DNA from: Irineochytrium annulatum
Lineage: Eukaryota; Chytridiomycota; Chytridiomycetes; Chytridiales; Chytridiaceae
NCBI GenBank assembly: GCA_027600665.1
Contig: JADGJL010000456.1
Span: 1 to 20,739 of the forward strand
Direction: 5' to 3'
DNA: 20,739 nt
Part shown: positions 1 through 9,384 of the stretch, piece by piece
Numbering within the stretch: the stretch's first letter is position 1
How the letters are laid out: every line of letters begins with the position of its first letter
Notes under the pieces: model-generated
What the model was told of the DNA's origin: nothing
The model's database searches: none
What the model saw: only the letters and a program-made list of their open reading frames with translations
Program-made: the position numbers and the translations under genes

Positions 1-147
1 CGCGCCGGTCGCACCGGGGCGTTGGGGCTCGGGGACGGCGTTGACGGGCTTGGGGGTGGGCTTTTGATGTCGGATGAGGAGGCCGCAAGGATGCGGAAGG
101 AGTTTGAGAGCATGGTTGGCGCCGTTCCGAATGTTGGGGCGCTGTAG
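1..147 (+). CDS. 3' end of an unidentified protein-coding gene (partial)
   Basis: Frame 1 is open from the window edge to the TAG at 145-147, giving a C-terminal tail of 48 residues. It starts with a Gly/Leu/Asp-rich stretch (LGLGDGVDGLGGG) and continues into a charged segment that looks helical (SDEEAARMRKEFESMVG) before ending in NVGAL. The high third-position GC, and the sharp drop to AT-rich DNA right after the stop, support real coding. I do not recognise the family, and too little is visible to assign a function. The rest of the gene lies to the left of the window. Confidence 0.5.
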   Translation, partial: RAGRTGALGLGDGVDGLGGGLLMSDEEAARMRKEFESMVGAVPNVGAL

Positions 148-846
148 CGTTAGACCCACTAATTACTTTCTTTAACACCTATGTGTTTTGGTTTAATGTC
201 GTATGCTTTTGGCACCTCCTTTGTTTTTTAATGTATGAGAATTTTTTTTTTCTTTTTGCACATGCTTGTTTGATAGTCGCAGCTTTCTTTTTTTTTTTCC
301 CGTTTTATCCCTTGCACCGAAATTGCTTGACGGTTTTCGATTACTTCAATGTTAAAATAACTGCCTACTTTCTGGTTGGAGTTGTGTACAGCGACTGGAT
401 TGGTCTGCGGATGCCATCTGTACTCATTAGTGTATGTTCCTAGCAGCGTAGCACGAACTAAAAATTCCTCTGCTGAATACTTTAAAATGAGTAAATAGCA
501 GTAAAGTAAGCGACATTTCAAAGCAAGCAAGAGTACAAACTAACATTCTCGTGTGCTATCGGTACATTAGTTCCCGTTCCGCCGCCGTAATCAATTACGG
601 CGTGTTAATCTTCACCCATTTGTAAGTGTAAATCTGGCAATATCGCGCGATCGGTTGCCGTCGAAGTTTGACATTCTCATACAAACAATTCTTTACAAGG
701 ATAATTTCCGATCGCTGTTCCCGAATTGATTCCTCCACACATCGAATCCTTCATAACGCGACTTTCTCAATTGTTTCCCTCGATCATCCAGCGAGCTCCC
801 GCCTGCCATCCTCTCTCCCCAAAAGCAACCTTTAACGTATCTGCAA
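148..846. other. Intergenic region, AT-rich, with poly-T tracts
   Basis: About 700 bp between the stop of the left-edge gene and the start of the gene at 847. It contains long T runs near 242-253 and 286-298. The short open frames on either strand here show no family features. A 20-bp palindrome at 583-602 is listed separately. The last 130 bp become CT-rich, as expected of the 5' leader of the next gene. Confidence 0.6.
583..602. promoter_or_regulatory. Perfect 9-bp inverted repeat upstream of the gene at 847
   Basis: The half-site CGCCGTAAT at 583-591 is followed by a 2-nt spacer (CA) and its exact reverse complement ATTACGGCG at 594-602. It lies about 245 bp upstream of the ATG at 847. 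Perfect dyads of this size often bind dimeric transcription factors, but nothing in the sequence identifies the factor. A transcribed hairpin is the other possibility. Confidence 0.3.
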
Positions 847-1285
847 ATGATGGAGCGAATCATCACGGGCGTCGGCGCCGGTGCGGCCGGCACCGGCAAG
901 TACTCGACCCCCGTCCACCACGAACTCCCCGACAACCCAATCCGCGGCGCTCGCCCACGCTTGACGGAGCGGGCCCGCATCTGGATCAAGCTCAGGAACG
1001 CCATCCACCCCGCCGGCGTGCCCTGGGAGATCTATCCGATTGCCCTGGCGACGGCCGGATGTGTTGGATGTGAGTTTCTCGCTCCTTTTACTGTGGTATG
1101 GTGCTGATTTTGGGCCTTTCAATGCAGTTGGGGTCTTTTCCATGTACAAGAAACTTCGGGACGACCCGGACGTTCGCGTCGTCAAGAAGCAGGGCTACAC
1201 GACGGAGCCATGGGAGCACAGGCTGCACCGTCTGGAGAGCGGGCTTGAGGAGAGAGGTGGTAATACGACGGAACACGATTTATGA
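847..1285 (+). CDS. Small membrane protein, B12D/MLRQ (NDUFA4-like) family candidate
   Basis: Two exons, 847-1069 and 1128-1285, give 126 residues. The 58-bp intron 1070-1127 starts GTGAGT and ends GCAG, with a CTGAT branch-like site near 1104. Splicing joins T|TT and rebuilds one hydrophobic segment at about residues 62-80 (EIYPIALATAGCVGFGVFSM), which the intron interrupts. Straight after it comes KKLRDDPDVRV. A single membrane span followed by R-(N/D)-DP-x-V is the pattern of the B12D/MLRQ family, small inner-membrane proteins of respiratory complexes. The gene at 8201-8881 has the same pattern. The 60-residue N-terminus is longer than in NDUFA4, and the charged tail (residues 96-126) is not diagnostic. 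The start could be 847 or 850 (tandem ATGs). The gene is confident and the family moderately so. Confidence 0.6.
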
Positions 1286-2150
1286 AGGGTGCATTGTACA
1301 CGGGTCATGTCTGGGAGGTTCACGCGCTTATCTTTTTCATTTAAGATGAAGATCTTGAGGTAGAGATCATGAGGTCTTAGCGATCGTGTAGGTTTTAGCA
1401 GGTGGATGTGGGGTCTACACAATGTATCATAGCGGCATGATGTTAGTATGTTAGTAATATACCACTTAAGTTTTCCTTAAATATGATTGAATGGTCATTG
1501 CTCTCGGCTGTGGTTCAGCATATTTTCGTTCACGTGGCGGATATGTGAAAAGGCGCAGACGTTAGGGAAAGGCTTCTGCTTGGGAAAAGGCTTTGGTCTG
1601 CTTGGAGTAATTATACTAACTAAGTAAAGTACATTCAAACACATTGAAGTCCGCAAAAGCTTAGAAGCAGACGATACCAAAAATTTAAGCAGTTTTATTT
1701 TCAAAGGTTGACATCGTCCATGCGAACTAAATGGCGAAACGAGTACACGGCGGAAGAACATAGCCGAAAGAAGAGAAAGGTAAGCGATACAGTGATGTTG
1801 ATAATAATAAAAAACTATAATACGTTAATGAGTTGTACAGTTAGCTACCCAACTGCACGGAGCAAACGAGAAAAGAGTCGACGGCAGATAGAGATACATT
1901 GTCTGCAAACGAGAATACAAATATCCAACGAGTAACGGTCACAAATTTAAACCTACTTAACAGGGTAAAGAAAGGGAAAGGAGATAGCCTGTGAAAATCA
2001 GCAGATGTCGCCGCACGGCAATATAGGTGACTGCAAACGAGAAAAAGATACCTTCAATAAAAAACTGTCCTGAATCCCACAGGGGAAGAGAAAGGGAATA
2101 GGAAATGGCAACAAACGAGATAAACACCTGGTCAAAGCGTACGCGTCTCA
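1286..2150. other. Convergent intergenic region (3' flanks of two genes)
   Basis: About 865 bp between the stop of the + strand gene at 1285 and the stop of the - strand oxidase gene at 2151. It is AT-rich and has no convincing coding. A short imperfect duplication of GGGAAAGGCTT-like sequence lies near 1566-1593. The half next to the oxidase stop carries four copies of CAAACGAGA, listed separately. Polyadenylation signals of both genes should lie here, but I cannot place them with confidence. Confidence 0.5.
1863..2120. repeat. Four dispersed copies of CAAACGAGA
   Basis: Exact copies start at 1863, 1906, 2034 and 2112. Two share the longer form CTGCAAACGAGAA, and purine-rich GGGAAAGGA or GGGAATAGGA stretches lie between them. 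On the - strand these would read TCTCGTTTG in the 3' flank of the oxidase transcript. A worn tandem duplication or a 3'-end RNA motif are both possible. Confidence 0.3.
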
Positions 2151-5100
2151 TCAAGGCAACGCAAACCCACTCCCAGCCGCCGGCCACGCCGCAATGTTGG
2201 CCGGGTCTCCTCCCAACCTCACCCATTGTCCAATCGACGGAGTCGGCCCATCTAAAACAAACAACAGGTAATGCCCATCCGGCATCACCTCGACCGGCGG
2301 CATCGTGACCGTGTAAGTCCCACCGCCTACCGCCGAAACGGTGACAAAGCAAGACCGCATCCCCATGCTATTTCCGTGCGTGTTCACACCAGGAGCCACG
2401 AGCGACGCCCTCACCGACCCACCGGAGGGCAGGACGACGTTCGTGATTGTGAACTTGCCGCCGAAGGCGACGCTGCCCAAGCCGCTCGGAAGGATAAAGG
2501 TTGGCCGCGGTAGACCTGAGGACAGGTACGGCGGGACGTACACCTCAATGCGGTACTCCTCCGGGTATCCCTGCTCCGCCTCCTGTGGGTCCGACCCCGT
2601 GACAAGGACGCGCCCATCATGCAGTAATATCGCCTCGCTGTGATACAACCTGGCGACGATCGTCGTGTTTAGGATGCTCATCCTTGCAAACTTCGGAGCA
2701 AAGGGGTCGTAGAGCACAGCCGTGAACGTCGGGACGGATCCGAGCCCGAACCCGCCGACACCGACCTGACACCCGTTCAGGATCAGGAACGTGCCGTCCG
2801 GGAGCGCGACCATGTTGGGCATGACTCGCTTAAAAGGCATACGCTCGACGTACCACCCTACACCGCCGGGTGCCTCGGGCGCGCCGCGGACGCAGTTGTC
2901 GATGGCCGACCCACCGGGTCCGAGGGATCCGCCGCAGATCAGGACCTCCATAGGCGTGTTGTACGGCGGCGACTGCGGGATGATGACGGCCGTCCCCGAC
3001 ATGGGGTACGTCCTCCCGCCTGAGCCCAAAACGTTGCCCGTGGTCGAGAATGCTGCTGCCGGGAGGTTCGGGAGGACCTGGAGCGTCGCGAAGGTAATTG
3101 GGTCGATGATCTCCGCCTGTGAATCCGCAACGAGGAACAGGTTGCCCGACGGGAGGATAATCGCATGCGGGTATAGGTTGAAAGGGTCTGTTCGCTGCAA
3201 CAGATTTAAGACCACGGGTGGTGTACCGGTGGGCGGGACGAGCTCCATATTCGGCTGGTTCTGCCCGTTCGAGTTTGTCTCGCCGCCGATGACGGCGACG
3301 GACCCGTTGCGGAGGGTGACGGCGGTCGGGTACCACCGAGGGAGCTGGAGGTGCACCGCGCTGGGATTCTCCTGCCAGTCGTTGTTGGGTGGTGCGGCGG
3401 CGGGGTTGTAGATGCGGACGCCCTCGAGGGAAATATCAGCCCATCCGCCGACGTTGAGGATGCGGCCGGGGGCATCGGGGAGCATGAGAGCGGCCGAGCA
3501 GAAGAAGTCGGTCACGACGTGCATCTCGCGGAAGCAGGTCGTGTAGTTCGTGTCCATGTAGTCGTACTTAAAATCAACACCTTTAGCTAACGCGACACAG
3601 TCGAAACAATATTGCCGCGAAATTAATTCTGACCTCGTAAGCATGGGTGGTGTTCGCCGCCCCGCCCGCAAGCTTCTCCATCAACACAATCTTGTTGTTG
3701 ATTGTTAAGGCGCTCATCAGCGGTACGATAACACCTCCCATTAGATACTGGTAGTAACCCGTGTTGACTGGCTTATTAAACGTGGTGACTGGCGTGGCCC
3801 ATTTGTACACTCCCAACCGCCCTCCGGCGCCGCAATACTCGCCCGGATTCGCTGCGCACGGCACGTTGCACTCCGTCTCCCCGTTGACGGCGGGCGGGCC
3901 GTGTAGGGCGTCATCGCAATAGCATTCATTTCCATACCTGCATCATCTATCAGCATTCGCGCCAAAGGCTTAAATCGGAAGCGTACTTACTCAACACCCG
4001 CATAAGTGTATCCGAAGGAATTACAAAAACCAAGACAAAGCTCCACCGTCATGCTCTGCGAAATGAACTGCCACGCCAACGTTCTGACCGGCCCAGCACC
4101 TGAATCCACATTGTCCTGGTAGCACCCTACCCACCCGTACTGGCCCGTCAACCCCGTCTTCTTCGTCGTCGGCGCGGGCCAGACCGTCACGTTGCTCGCG
4201 TTCGCAGCATACACGCTCAATCGGCCACCGGCACCACAGGTCTCGCCCGCATTCCCCGTGCATTTGAAGCTGCAGTCACTTGCCGGCGCAAGTGCTCCGC
4301 CGTTCCGCACGTCTGAGCCGCAATAACACTGCTCGGCGTACTCCGTTCCCGCGATGGTGTATCCTGCGTTAAAGCACGCGGTTGCGCAGAGCTCGTTCGT
4401 CATGGATTGTGCGGGGATCGATTGGATTTGGGTGCCGGAGAGGGAACGGCCGAACGAGCCTTCGGTGTAACAGCCGGCGTAGGACCATCCCGTCGGGAAG
4501 GTCTGATTTGCGACGGGGGTGGGCGTGGGCGTTGGCGTTCCGCCGCCGCCGGGGGATGTCGGTGTCGTCCCAGACTATGCGGCAATTAGCCACAGTGAAG
4601 GAAGAGGAGGAGAAGATAAAGATACATACCCCGAACACCCACCCACTCAACCTACTCCCCGCTCCACATGTTTCCATCGGATTCGCATTGCATGCCGCAT
4701 TACACTCCCCGCTAGCCGTGACCGCCGGCGTCACATTCCTGAACTGGTTGTCGGCCCAACACTCGCCGCCGTACTCAAGACCGGCGTAGCTGTAGCCCAG
4801 CTGCGTCGCGTTGCCCGTGCAGGTCTCGACGGTGTAGAGGGCTCCGGGGAACTGGTGCGAGAACGTTCGGGGGTTGCCGGTGTCGATTAGGCATGCGAGG
4901 GGTTGCCACGACGCCGAGGCGGTAGCGGTCGCTGTTGTGGATGTGGTAGAGGAGGTGGAAGTCGACGTCGAAAATGTGGCGGTGCTTGAAGGCACGGCGG
5001 ATGTGGTAGTGGAAGTCGACGTCGTGACCGCGGTCATCGAAGATGTGGAGCTCGTGGTCTTTGAGGTCGTGGCGGAAGTCGTCGTCGTCGTCGTCGAGCT

Positions 5101-6966
5101 TGACGCCGGCACGGTCGAAGACGTCGTGGTCGTTGTTGTCGTCTTCGAGCTAGACGAGCTGGAAGTGGATACAGCCGTCATCGTGCTCGAGCTTGAGGAC
5201 TTAAGGCTGGTGGAAGAAGTGCTAGAAGTCGTGCTTTTGGACGAAGTGGACGAAGATGCGGTCGAGGTGGCCTTCGACGTCGTCGCAGTCGTGCTGGTGC
5301 TTGTGCTCTTCGCAGTCGTGCTGGTTGACGTCGACTTGGACGTGGTCGAGGTGCTCGTGGACTTAGAGGTTGCGCTCGATGTCGTTGTCGTGGATTTCGC
5401 CGAGGTAGTGGTGCTGCTGGTCGATTTCGACGTTGTCGAAGAGCTGGACAACTTCGATGTGGTGGAGCTCGTCGTAGACTTCGACGTAGTAGAGCCCGTC
5501 GTGGACTTCGACGTAGTAGAGCTCGTCGTGGCCTTTGATGTAGTCGAGGTGGTCGTTGACGTGCTCGTGGCCTTCGAGGTAGTGGTTGAGGTAGCTGACG
5601 TGCTCGTAGACTTCGTTGTCGAGGTAGGAACAGCGGTAGTCAATGTGCTCGTCGTCTTCGACGTCGACGCAGTAGCTGCGGTCGAGGTCGATGTTGAAGT
5701 CAGGACCACAGTCGATGTCCCAGTCGATTTCGAGGTCGTTGTCGAAGTCGGCGCGACCGTAGACGTAGACGCCGACGGCTACGAACAAATCATCAGCACA
5801 AGCAGTGTAGATTAAATAGTGATTCATCACGGTAGGGTAGGTAGATAGTAAAACATACGAGAAATATTTTTAAAGCGCAGGGTAAGAAGGTGAAACGCGT
5901 TTGCGCGTCGGTAATGTACACGTCTCGATTCACTCGTCGCCCGCTCAGTAATAGAGATCCACTCCTGCCCCCCTCTCTCCCAGTCTCTAATACATACCAC
6001 AAATGTCCACCCGCTTAATCTGCTCCCCCCACCACACATCTCCGCCGGATTTGCATTGCAAGCCATATTGCAATCCGAACTGGCCGCGTTCGCGCTCGTG
6101 ATATTCCTGAACGCATTGTCCGCCCAGCACTCGCCCCCATACTCAAGGCCGGCGTAGACGAAGCCCAGCTGCGTCGCGTTCCCCGTGCATGTCTCAACGT
6201 TGTAGGATGAACCCTGGAACTGATAGGAGAAGGTGCGCGGGTTGCCGGTATCGATGAGGCAGGAAAGGGGTTGCCAGGCGCCTGTTGGGGGCGAGACAGG
6301 GCTTCCGGTCTGAAGGGGGAGGTTACATTTTGGATGAATGAAGGGTTTAGAGGGTGTAGGGGCAGTGTGAGATAGCTAGGGTGGTCTGAAGGGAGGCACG
6401 CTTCGCGCGAGGATGGGGGCTTGATCGGGTGCTTAAAGTGCATTACTTATAGCATGGCATAGTATGGCACAACGCGGACCGAGGCCGTTCTCCCTCCTCG
6501 CCCGGCTCTGCAGATAATCCCGCAGCCCTGTCATCTAACGAGTACTCACTCCATATATCCAGTAATTCAACCTCCCTCCACTCCCGCAATACTCGGCCGC
6601 ATTGCTCGTGCACTTCATATTACAATCGCTAAGCGGCGCCGTCACGTCCGTCGTGTTCTGCAAAGCCGGGCCGGTCCAGCACTCCCCACCGTACTCGAGG
6701 CCGAAGATGGTGTAGCCCTGATGTTGCGAGAGAGGCAGGGGAGTCAGAGATCATGACTCATCCTTCGACAGGTGGATAAAGGAAAGCAGCAGAGGATAAC
6801 ACACCAAAGCCTGCACGGCCGCTCCACACGTCTCGACGTTAAAACCCGACCCGAGGTTCTGCCCCAGCGGATGCGGATTCCCCGCATCCACAAGGCAACC
6901 AGCGGCAACCCAGCTCGGTGTTGGAGCCCTGGCAGCTATGGCGACGGCAGCGTGTACGGCCGGCAT
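2151..6966 (-). CDS. Glyoxal-oxidase-type copper radical oxidase with five WSC domains
   Basis: Seven exons: 6966-6805, 6717-6550, 6309-5998, 5778-4630, 4574-3991, 3937-3634 and 3566-2151. All junctions keep frame and give 1364 residues. Domains: WSC1 about 23-110, WSC2 122-214, Ser/Thr-rich linker 215-504, WSC3 505-597, a Pro/Thr hinge, WSC4 about 626-720, WSC5 745-837, then a kelch/galactose-oxidase-like catalytic part from about 855 to the end. The copper-radical residues are present: Cys916 (DFFCSA) and Tyr972 (RWYPT) for the thioether cofactor, Tyr1201-His1202 (RLYHS) and His1290 (THG) as ligands. The family oxidises aldehydes such as glyoxal and reduces O2 to H2O2 outside the cell; WSC modules bind wall polysaccharide. 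The N-terminus (MPAVHAAVAIAARA) is only a weak signal peptide, so an upstream exon is possible. The donor at 3633 (GTCAGA) is weak. No C-terminal anchor is visible. Confidence 0.9.
4909..5778 (-). repeat. Ser/Thr-rich low-complexity minisatellite inside the WSC oxidase gene
   Basis: This stretch of exon 4 encodes about 290 residues that are almost entirely Ser, Thr, Lys and Ala, built from variants of TTSKSTT. A 27-nt period is visible: GACTTCGACGTAGTAGAG (+ strand reading) occurs at 5477-5494 and again at 5504-5521. Such linkers in fungal wall proteins are usually heavily O-mannosylated, stiff stalks. The same repeat leaves a long open frame on the opposite strand (4874-5815), which I treat as a by-product. 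Confidence 0.8.
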
Positions 6967-8200
6967 CGTTCTACTCGTCTATCTCTTTACCGAGGCCGTC
7001 GCCTGAAGAGAGGAGAGGCGATGGAGGCAGGGACGGTGGCGATGGGATGATGTCGAGATAGGATCAAGCCCAGACCCTGAGTCTGAAAGTCTGTTACCTC
7101 CGGTTTCCAAACGACCGATTAATGCGGCTATCGCGTCGGACAACCTTGTCCCACGAGGCTGCAAAGCCTCCCTGCACTTCATTTCCTCAGCGATTCTTAA
7201 GGCAACCGGCGGTTTGTTCCCATCCCCACCCATAGTATTCTCTCAACATACGTTGGGGGTTGGAGGCTGGCCAGGTAAGGTTTTGGAAAACGTCCCGGTC
7301 GCTGGTCCTTTCTTTGTAGACGCCGCTGGTGCACACGAAAGCAGTAATCTCCTTGATTCTGCTTCCGTGGGAATCGCGCGCCATCCTTGTTACAGCGACC
7401 ACCGCGAGCTCTTGCCAATATCAGTGCGGTTGCGACCAGGATCAAGAGCTGCGGCGGATATTTAAGGGGAACGACGTCCATGGACCCATATGCTTGTGAC
7501 GGTACTTCGGCTTCGCCGTAACCTGAGATCACGTTTTTGTAGTGTTTCGGCTTCTTTGTTTGCATATCAGAAGTCATAGCTCATCTTAAGTGCTCCTGTT
7601 AATTGTTGTTGATATGTGTTTTGGTTCATTCCTTCACCAATTTGTTGTAATCATCATCCTTATCTATTCGCGGGCGAGATTTTAACATCCCCGCAAAAAA
7701 ATGCCTCTTGTTCTCTAATGTTGTTGCTTTCGTGTAAATCCTCTCGCATGACTTCCCGACGAGCTGTGCTCGACATTAAAAATCTGTCTCTCGACTTTGC
7801 GGATTCAACGACTTATTTGAATGGCCATATTCTAATAGATCCAAAAAGTTAACAGATATTGACGTTCACTTCAATTGCAAACATGGGGAAATAACAAGTA
7901 ACAAACGTTTCCTACCACTGAAATCATCAAGACAACATGACACGGACGTCACAAGAGATGGATTTGAATGTTCATTTATTCATAAGGCCCAATCCAGACT
8001 TAAAGAGAGTAGAGCGAAGCGAGAAGCGGACCACAAACACACGAGAGAACACGATATAAACAAGGGATTCGAAGTAAGTATCAAATAACCACAAGAAACA
8101 ATAAAGAAAAAGAACAACGGGTTCTTAATGTTTTTGTGAGAGAGACAGGGAGGCATAAGAGCACTAAAAGAGGCAAGAAAGAAGAGTTTTGGACCCTTTC
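6967..8200. other. Upstream region of the WSC oxidase gene
   Basis: About 1.2 kb between the oxidase start (6966, - strand) and the 3' end of the NDUFA4 gene (8201, - strand). The 100 bp just upstream of the oxidase ATG are CT-rich on the - strand and contain acceptor-like ends (CTCTTCAG near 7003, GAGTAG near 6971). Coding-like frames at 7197-7577 are listed separately. From 7580 to 8200 the DNA is AT-rich and I see no gene. Confidence 0.5.
7197..7577 (-). CDS. Unassigned open frame with a membrane segment; possible upstream exon
   Basis: A true ATG at 7577 opens a frame whose first 60 residues look coding. There is a polar N-terminus (MTSDMQTKKPKHYKNVISGY), then VVPLKYPPQLLILVATALIL, a single hydrophobic span at about residues 43-56 followed by Arg. 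After residue 60 the frame becomes Arg/Gln-rich and less convincing. A second frame (codons from about 7420 down to the TGA at 7187) becomes the better-looking one, with DVFQNLTWPASNPQR and YYGWGWEQT. This suggests an intron, or a frame change between them. The segment could be a small membrane protein, or a 5' exon giving the neighbouring oxidase a type II membrane anchor. A donor-like GTATGT lies at about 7253. I cannot choose between these options. Confidence 0.35.
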   Translation of the reverse strand: MTSDMQTKKPKHYKNVISGYGEAEVPSQAYGSMDVVPLKYPPQLLILVATALILARARGGRCNKDGARFPRKQNQGDYCFRVHQRRLQRKDQRPGRFPKPYLASLQPPTYVERILWVGMGTNRRLP

Positions 8201-8881
8201 TTACTCCTGCATCCTGTTAAAGCCCTTCTCCGGCACCTGATCCCGCTTCGAGACGGTGTAAAGCTTAAGGTTCTGCGCCTGGTCGACGTTTAGCCACGGG
8301 TGGGGGTTGGCCTTTGAAAGGGTTAGTCCGTGAAGTGGGAACGCGATGGACAGAGGAGGGGAGACAAATGGATAGCCAACGCCTGCCACGCTGTCAACCT
8401 CCGAAGTAACGAAGACACAATGCATAGCCAACGCATATCATCGCCTCCACCATACGCCTCTCGCATCTCGACCCCGTCCACCTCTTGCCCCTCTAGTGTC
8501 TCACCCCCGTCAATCATCCTTCTTGATGTCTCAAATCCGTCCGCTCCTCCCAATGTCTCCCGAGCCCAGCACCGTCCCTCGTCATCTCTCCGCACCATCT
8601 CTTCTCTCTTTCGAAAACACATACCGCTTTGTTCACCCAAATGACATGCGGGTCGTTCCTGAGGATGTTGAAGATCATGAACCCGCCGCCGACAAGGGCG
8701 CCCGAGGCGGCTACCGTCAGGACGCGCAGGGACCAGTTGGACCAGATGCGGTTGGCCATTACTTTCGCCCCGAAGTTGATGCCGGACCTGCGATTGCGAG
8801 GGGAGGAAGACGAGGGTTAGACACGGCCGGTGCTGAGCAGCAGCAAGAAGAGGGCGGGGACGGGGGCCGTGGGACGTACAT
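8201..8881 (-). CDS. NDUFA4: NDUFA4 (MLRQ) orthologue, respiratory-complex subunit
   Basis: Exons 8881-8880, 8787-8625 and 8311-8201 give 91 residues. A single membrane span at about 22-41 (RVLTVAASGALVGGGFMIF) is followed by ILRNDPHVIWVNK, then ANPHPWLNVD and LKLYTVS. This order matches the NDUFA4 pattern of span, NPDV-like motif, NNPEPW-like motif and a KFYS-like motif. NDUFA4 is a small inner-membrane protein, first assigned to complex I and now considered a cytochrome c oxidase component. The first intron (8879-8788; GTACGT...GCAG) splits the initiator as AT|G. The second (8624-8312) is 313 bp and pyrimidine-rich on the + strand. An in-frame ATG at 8998 would add a 39-residue Arg/Pro-rich leader. 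I prefer the shorter start because the family normally has no presequence. Confidence 0.82.
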
Positions 8882-9384
8882 TGTGAGGGTGCGAGCGTGA
8901 TGGGGGAGGATGAGGGCGAGGGAGGGTCGACGACGGCTGCGGTGACGAGGACGGGCTTCGGATGGAGAGGTGCGGCTGGCTGGCGAGGAGATCAACAAGC
9001 AACCTTCGCTGCTGTGGTCTTTTGAAGGGGCACGGGTTCGGAGTCAAAGTCACAAACGAGGCACGGGACCAAGACTGCTTGGTAACAAGGATCAAATCCA
9101 GGATATCGCTTGCATAACTGGGTACCAGTCCAAAACAGTAAAAATATTCCTTGATGTTTAATAAATAATTTTAAACAACAGAAAAAGGAAGGGCGCAAAC
9201 ATCGTCCCTCAAACTCGCCATTATAATCCCAAATTCAGAGGGGGGATTTTACGGGCATCAAAGAACTGTGGGAAGGGTTTGGTGGGACGGCAAACTTGTG
9301 GTGCAAAATAAAATTGGACGGAAAGAGGATTCGCATGCAAACCAGGTCATAACTTGGTAATGTGTCGTTTCTTGTATTAACTTT
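8882..9384. other. Spacer: NDUFA4 promoter side and carbonic anhydrase 3' flank
   Basis: About 500 bp. The part nearest the NDUFA4 start (8882-9000) is GC-rich and CT-biased on the - strand, as for a 5' leader. 9140-9260 is AT-rich, with TTTAATAAATAATTTTAAAC near 9158-9177. The 3' end of the carbonic anhydrase transcript also falls here. I see no further gene. Confidence 0.45.

Noticed and set aside
1708..1935. 75-residue + strand open frame in the convergent spacer
   Set aside because: It lies in AT-rich, purine-biased spacer DNA, with no family resemblance and no codon bias like that of the neighbouring genes.
2791..3411. 206-residue + strand open frame
   Set aside because: It is antisense to the catalytic exon of the copper radical oxidase, whose motifs prove the other strand is coding.
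4874..5815. 313-residue + strand open frame rich in Val, Asp and Glu
   Set aside because: It is the antisense of the Ser/Thr repeat in the WSC oxidase gene. Its composition follows directly from the repeat codons and it has no domain features.
7616..7852. 78-residue + strand open frame upstream of the oxidase region
   Set aside because: It lies in AT-rich DNA, has mixed composition, and shows no splice or family support.
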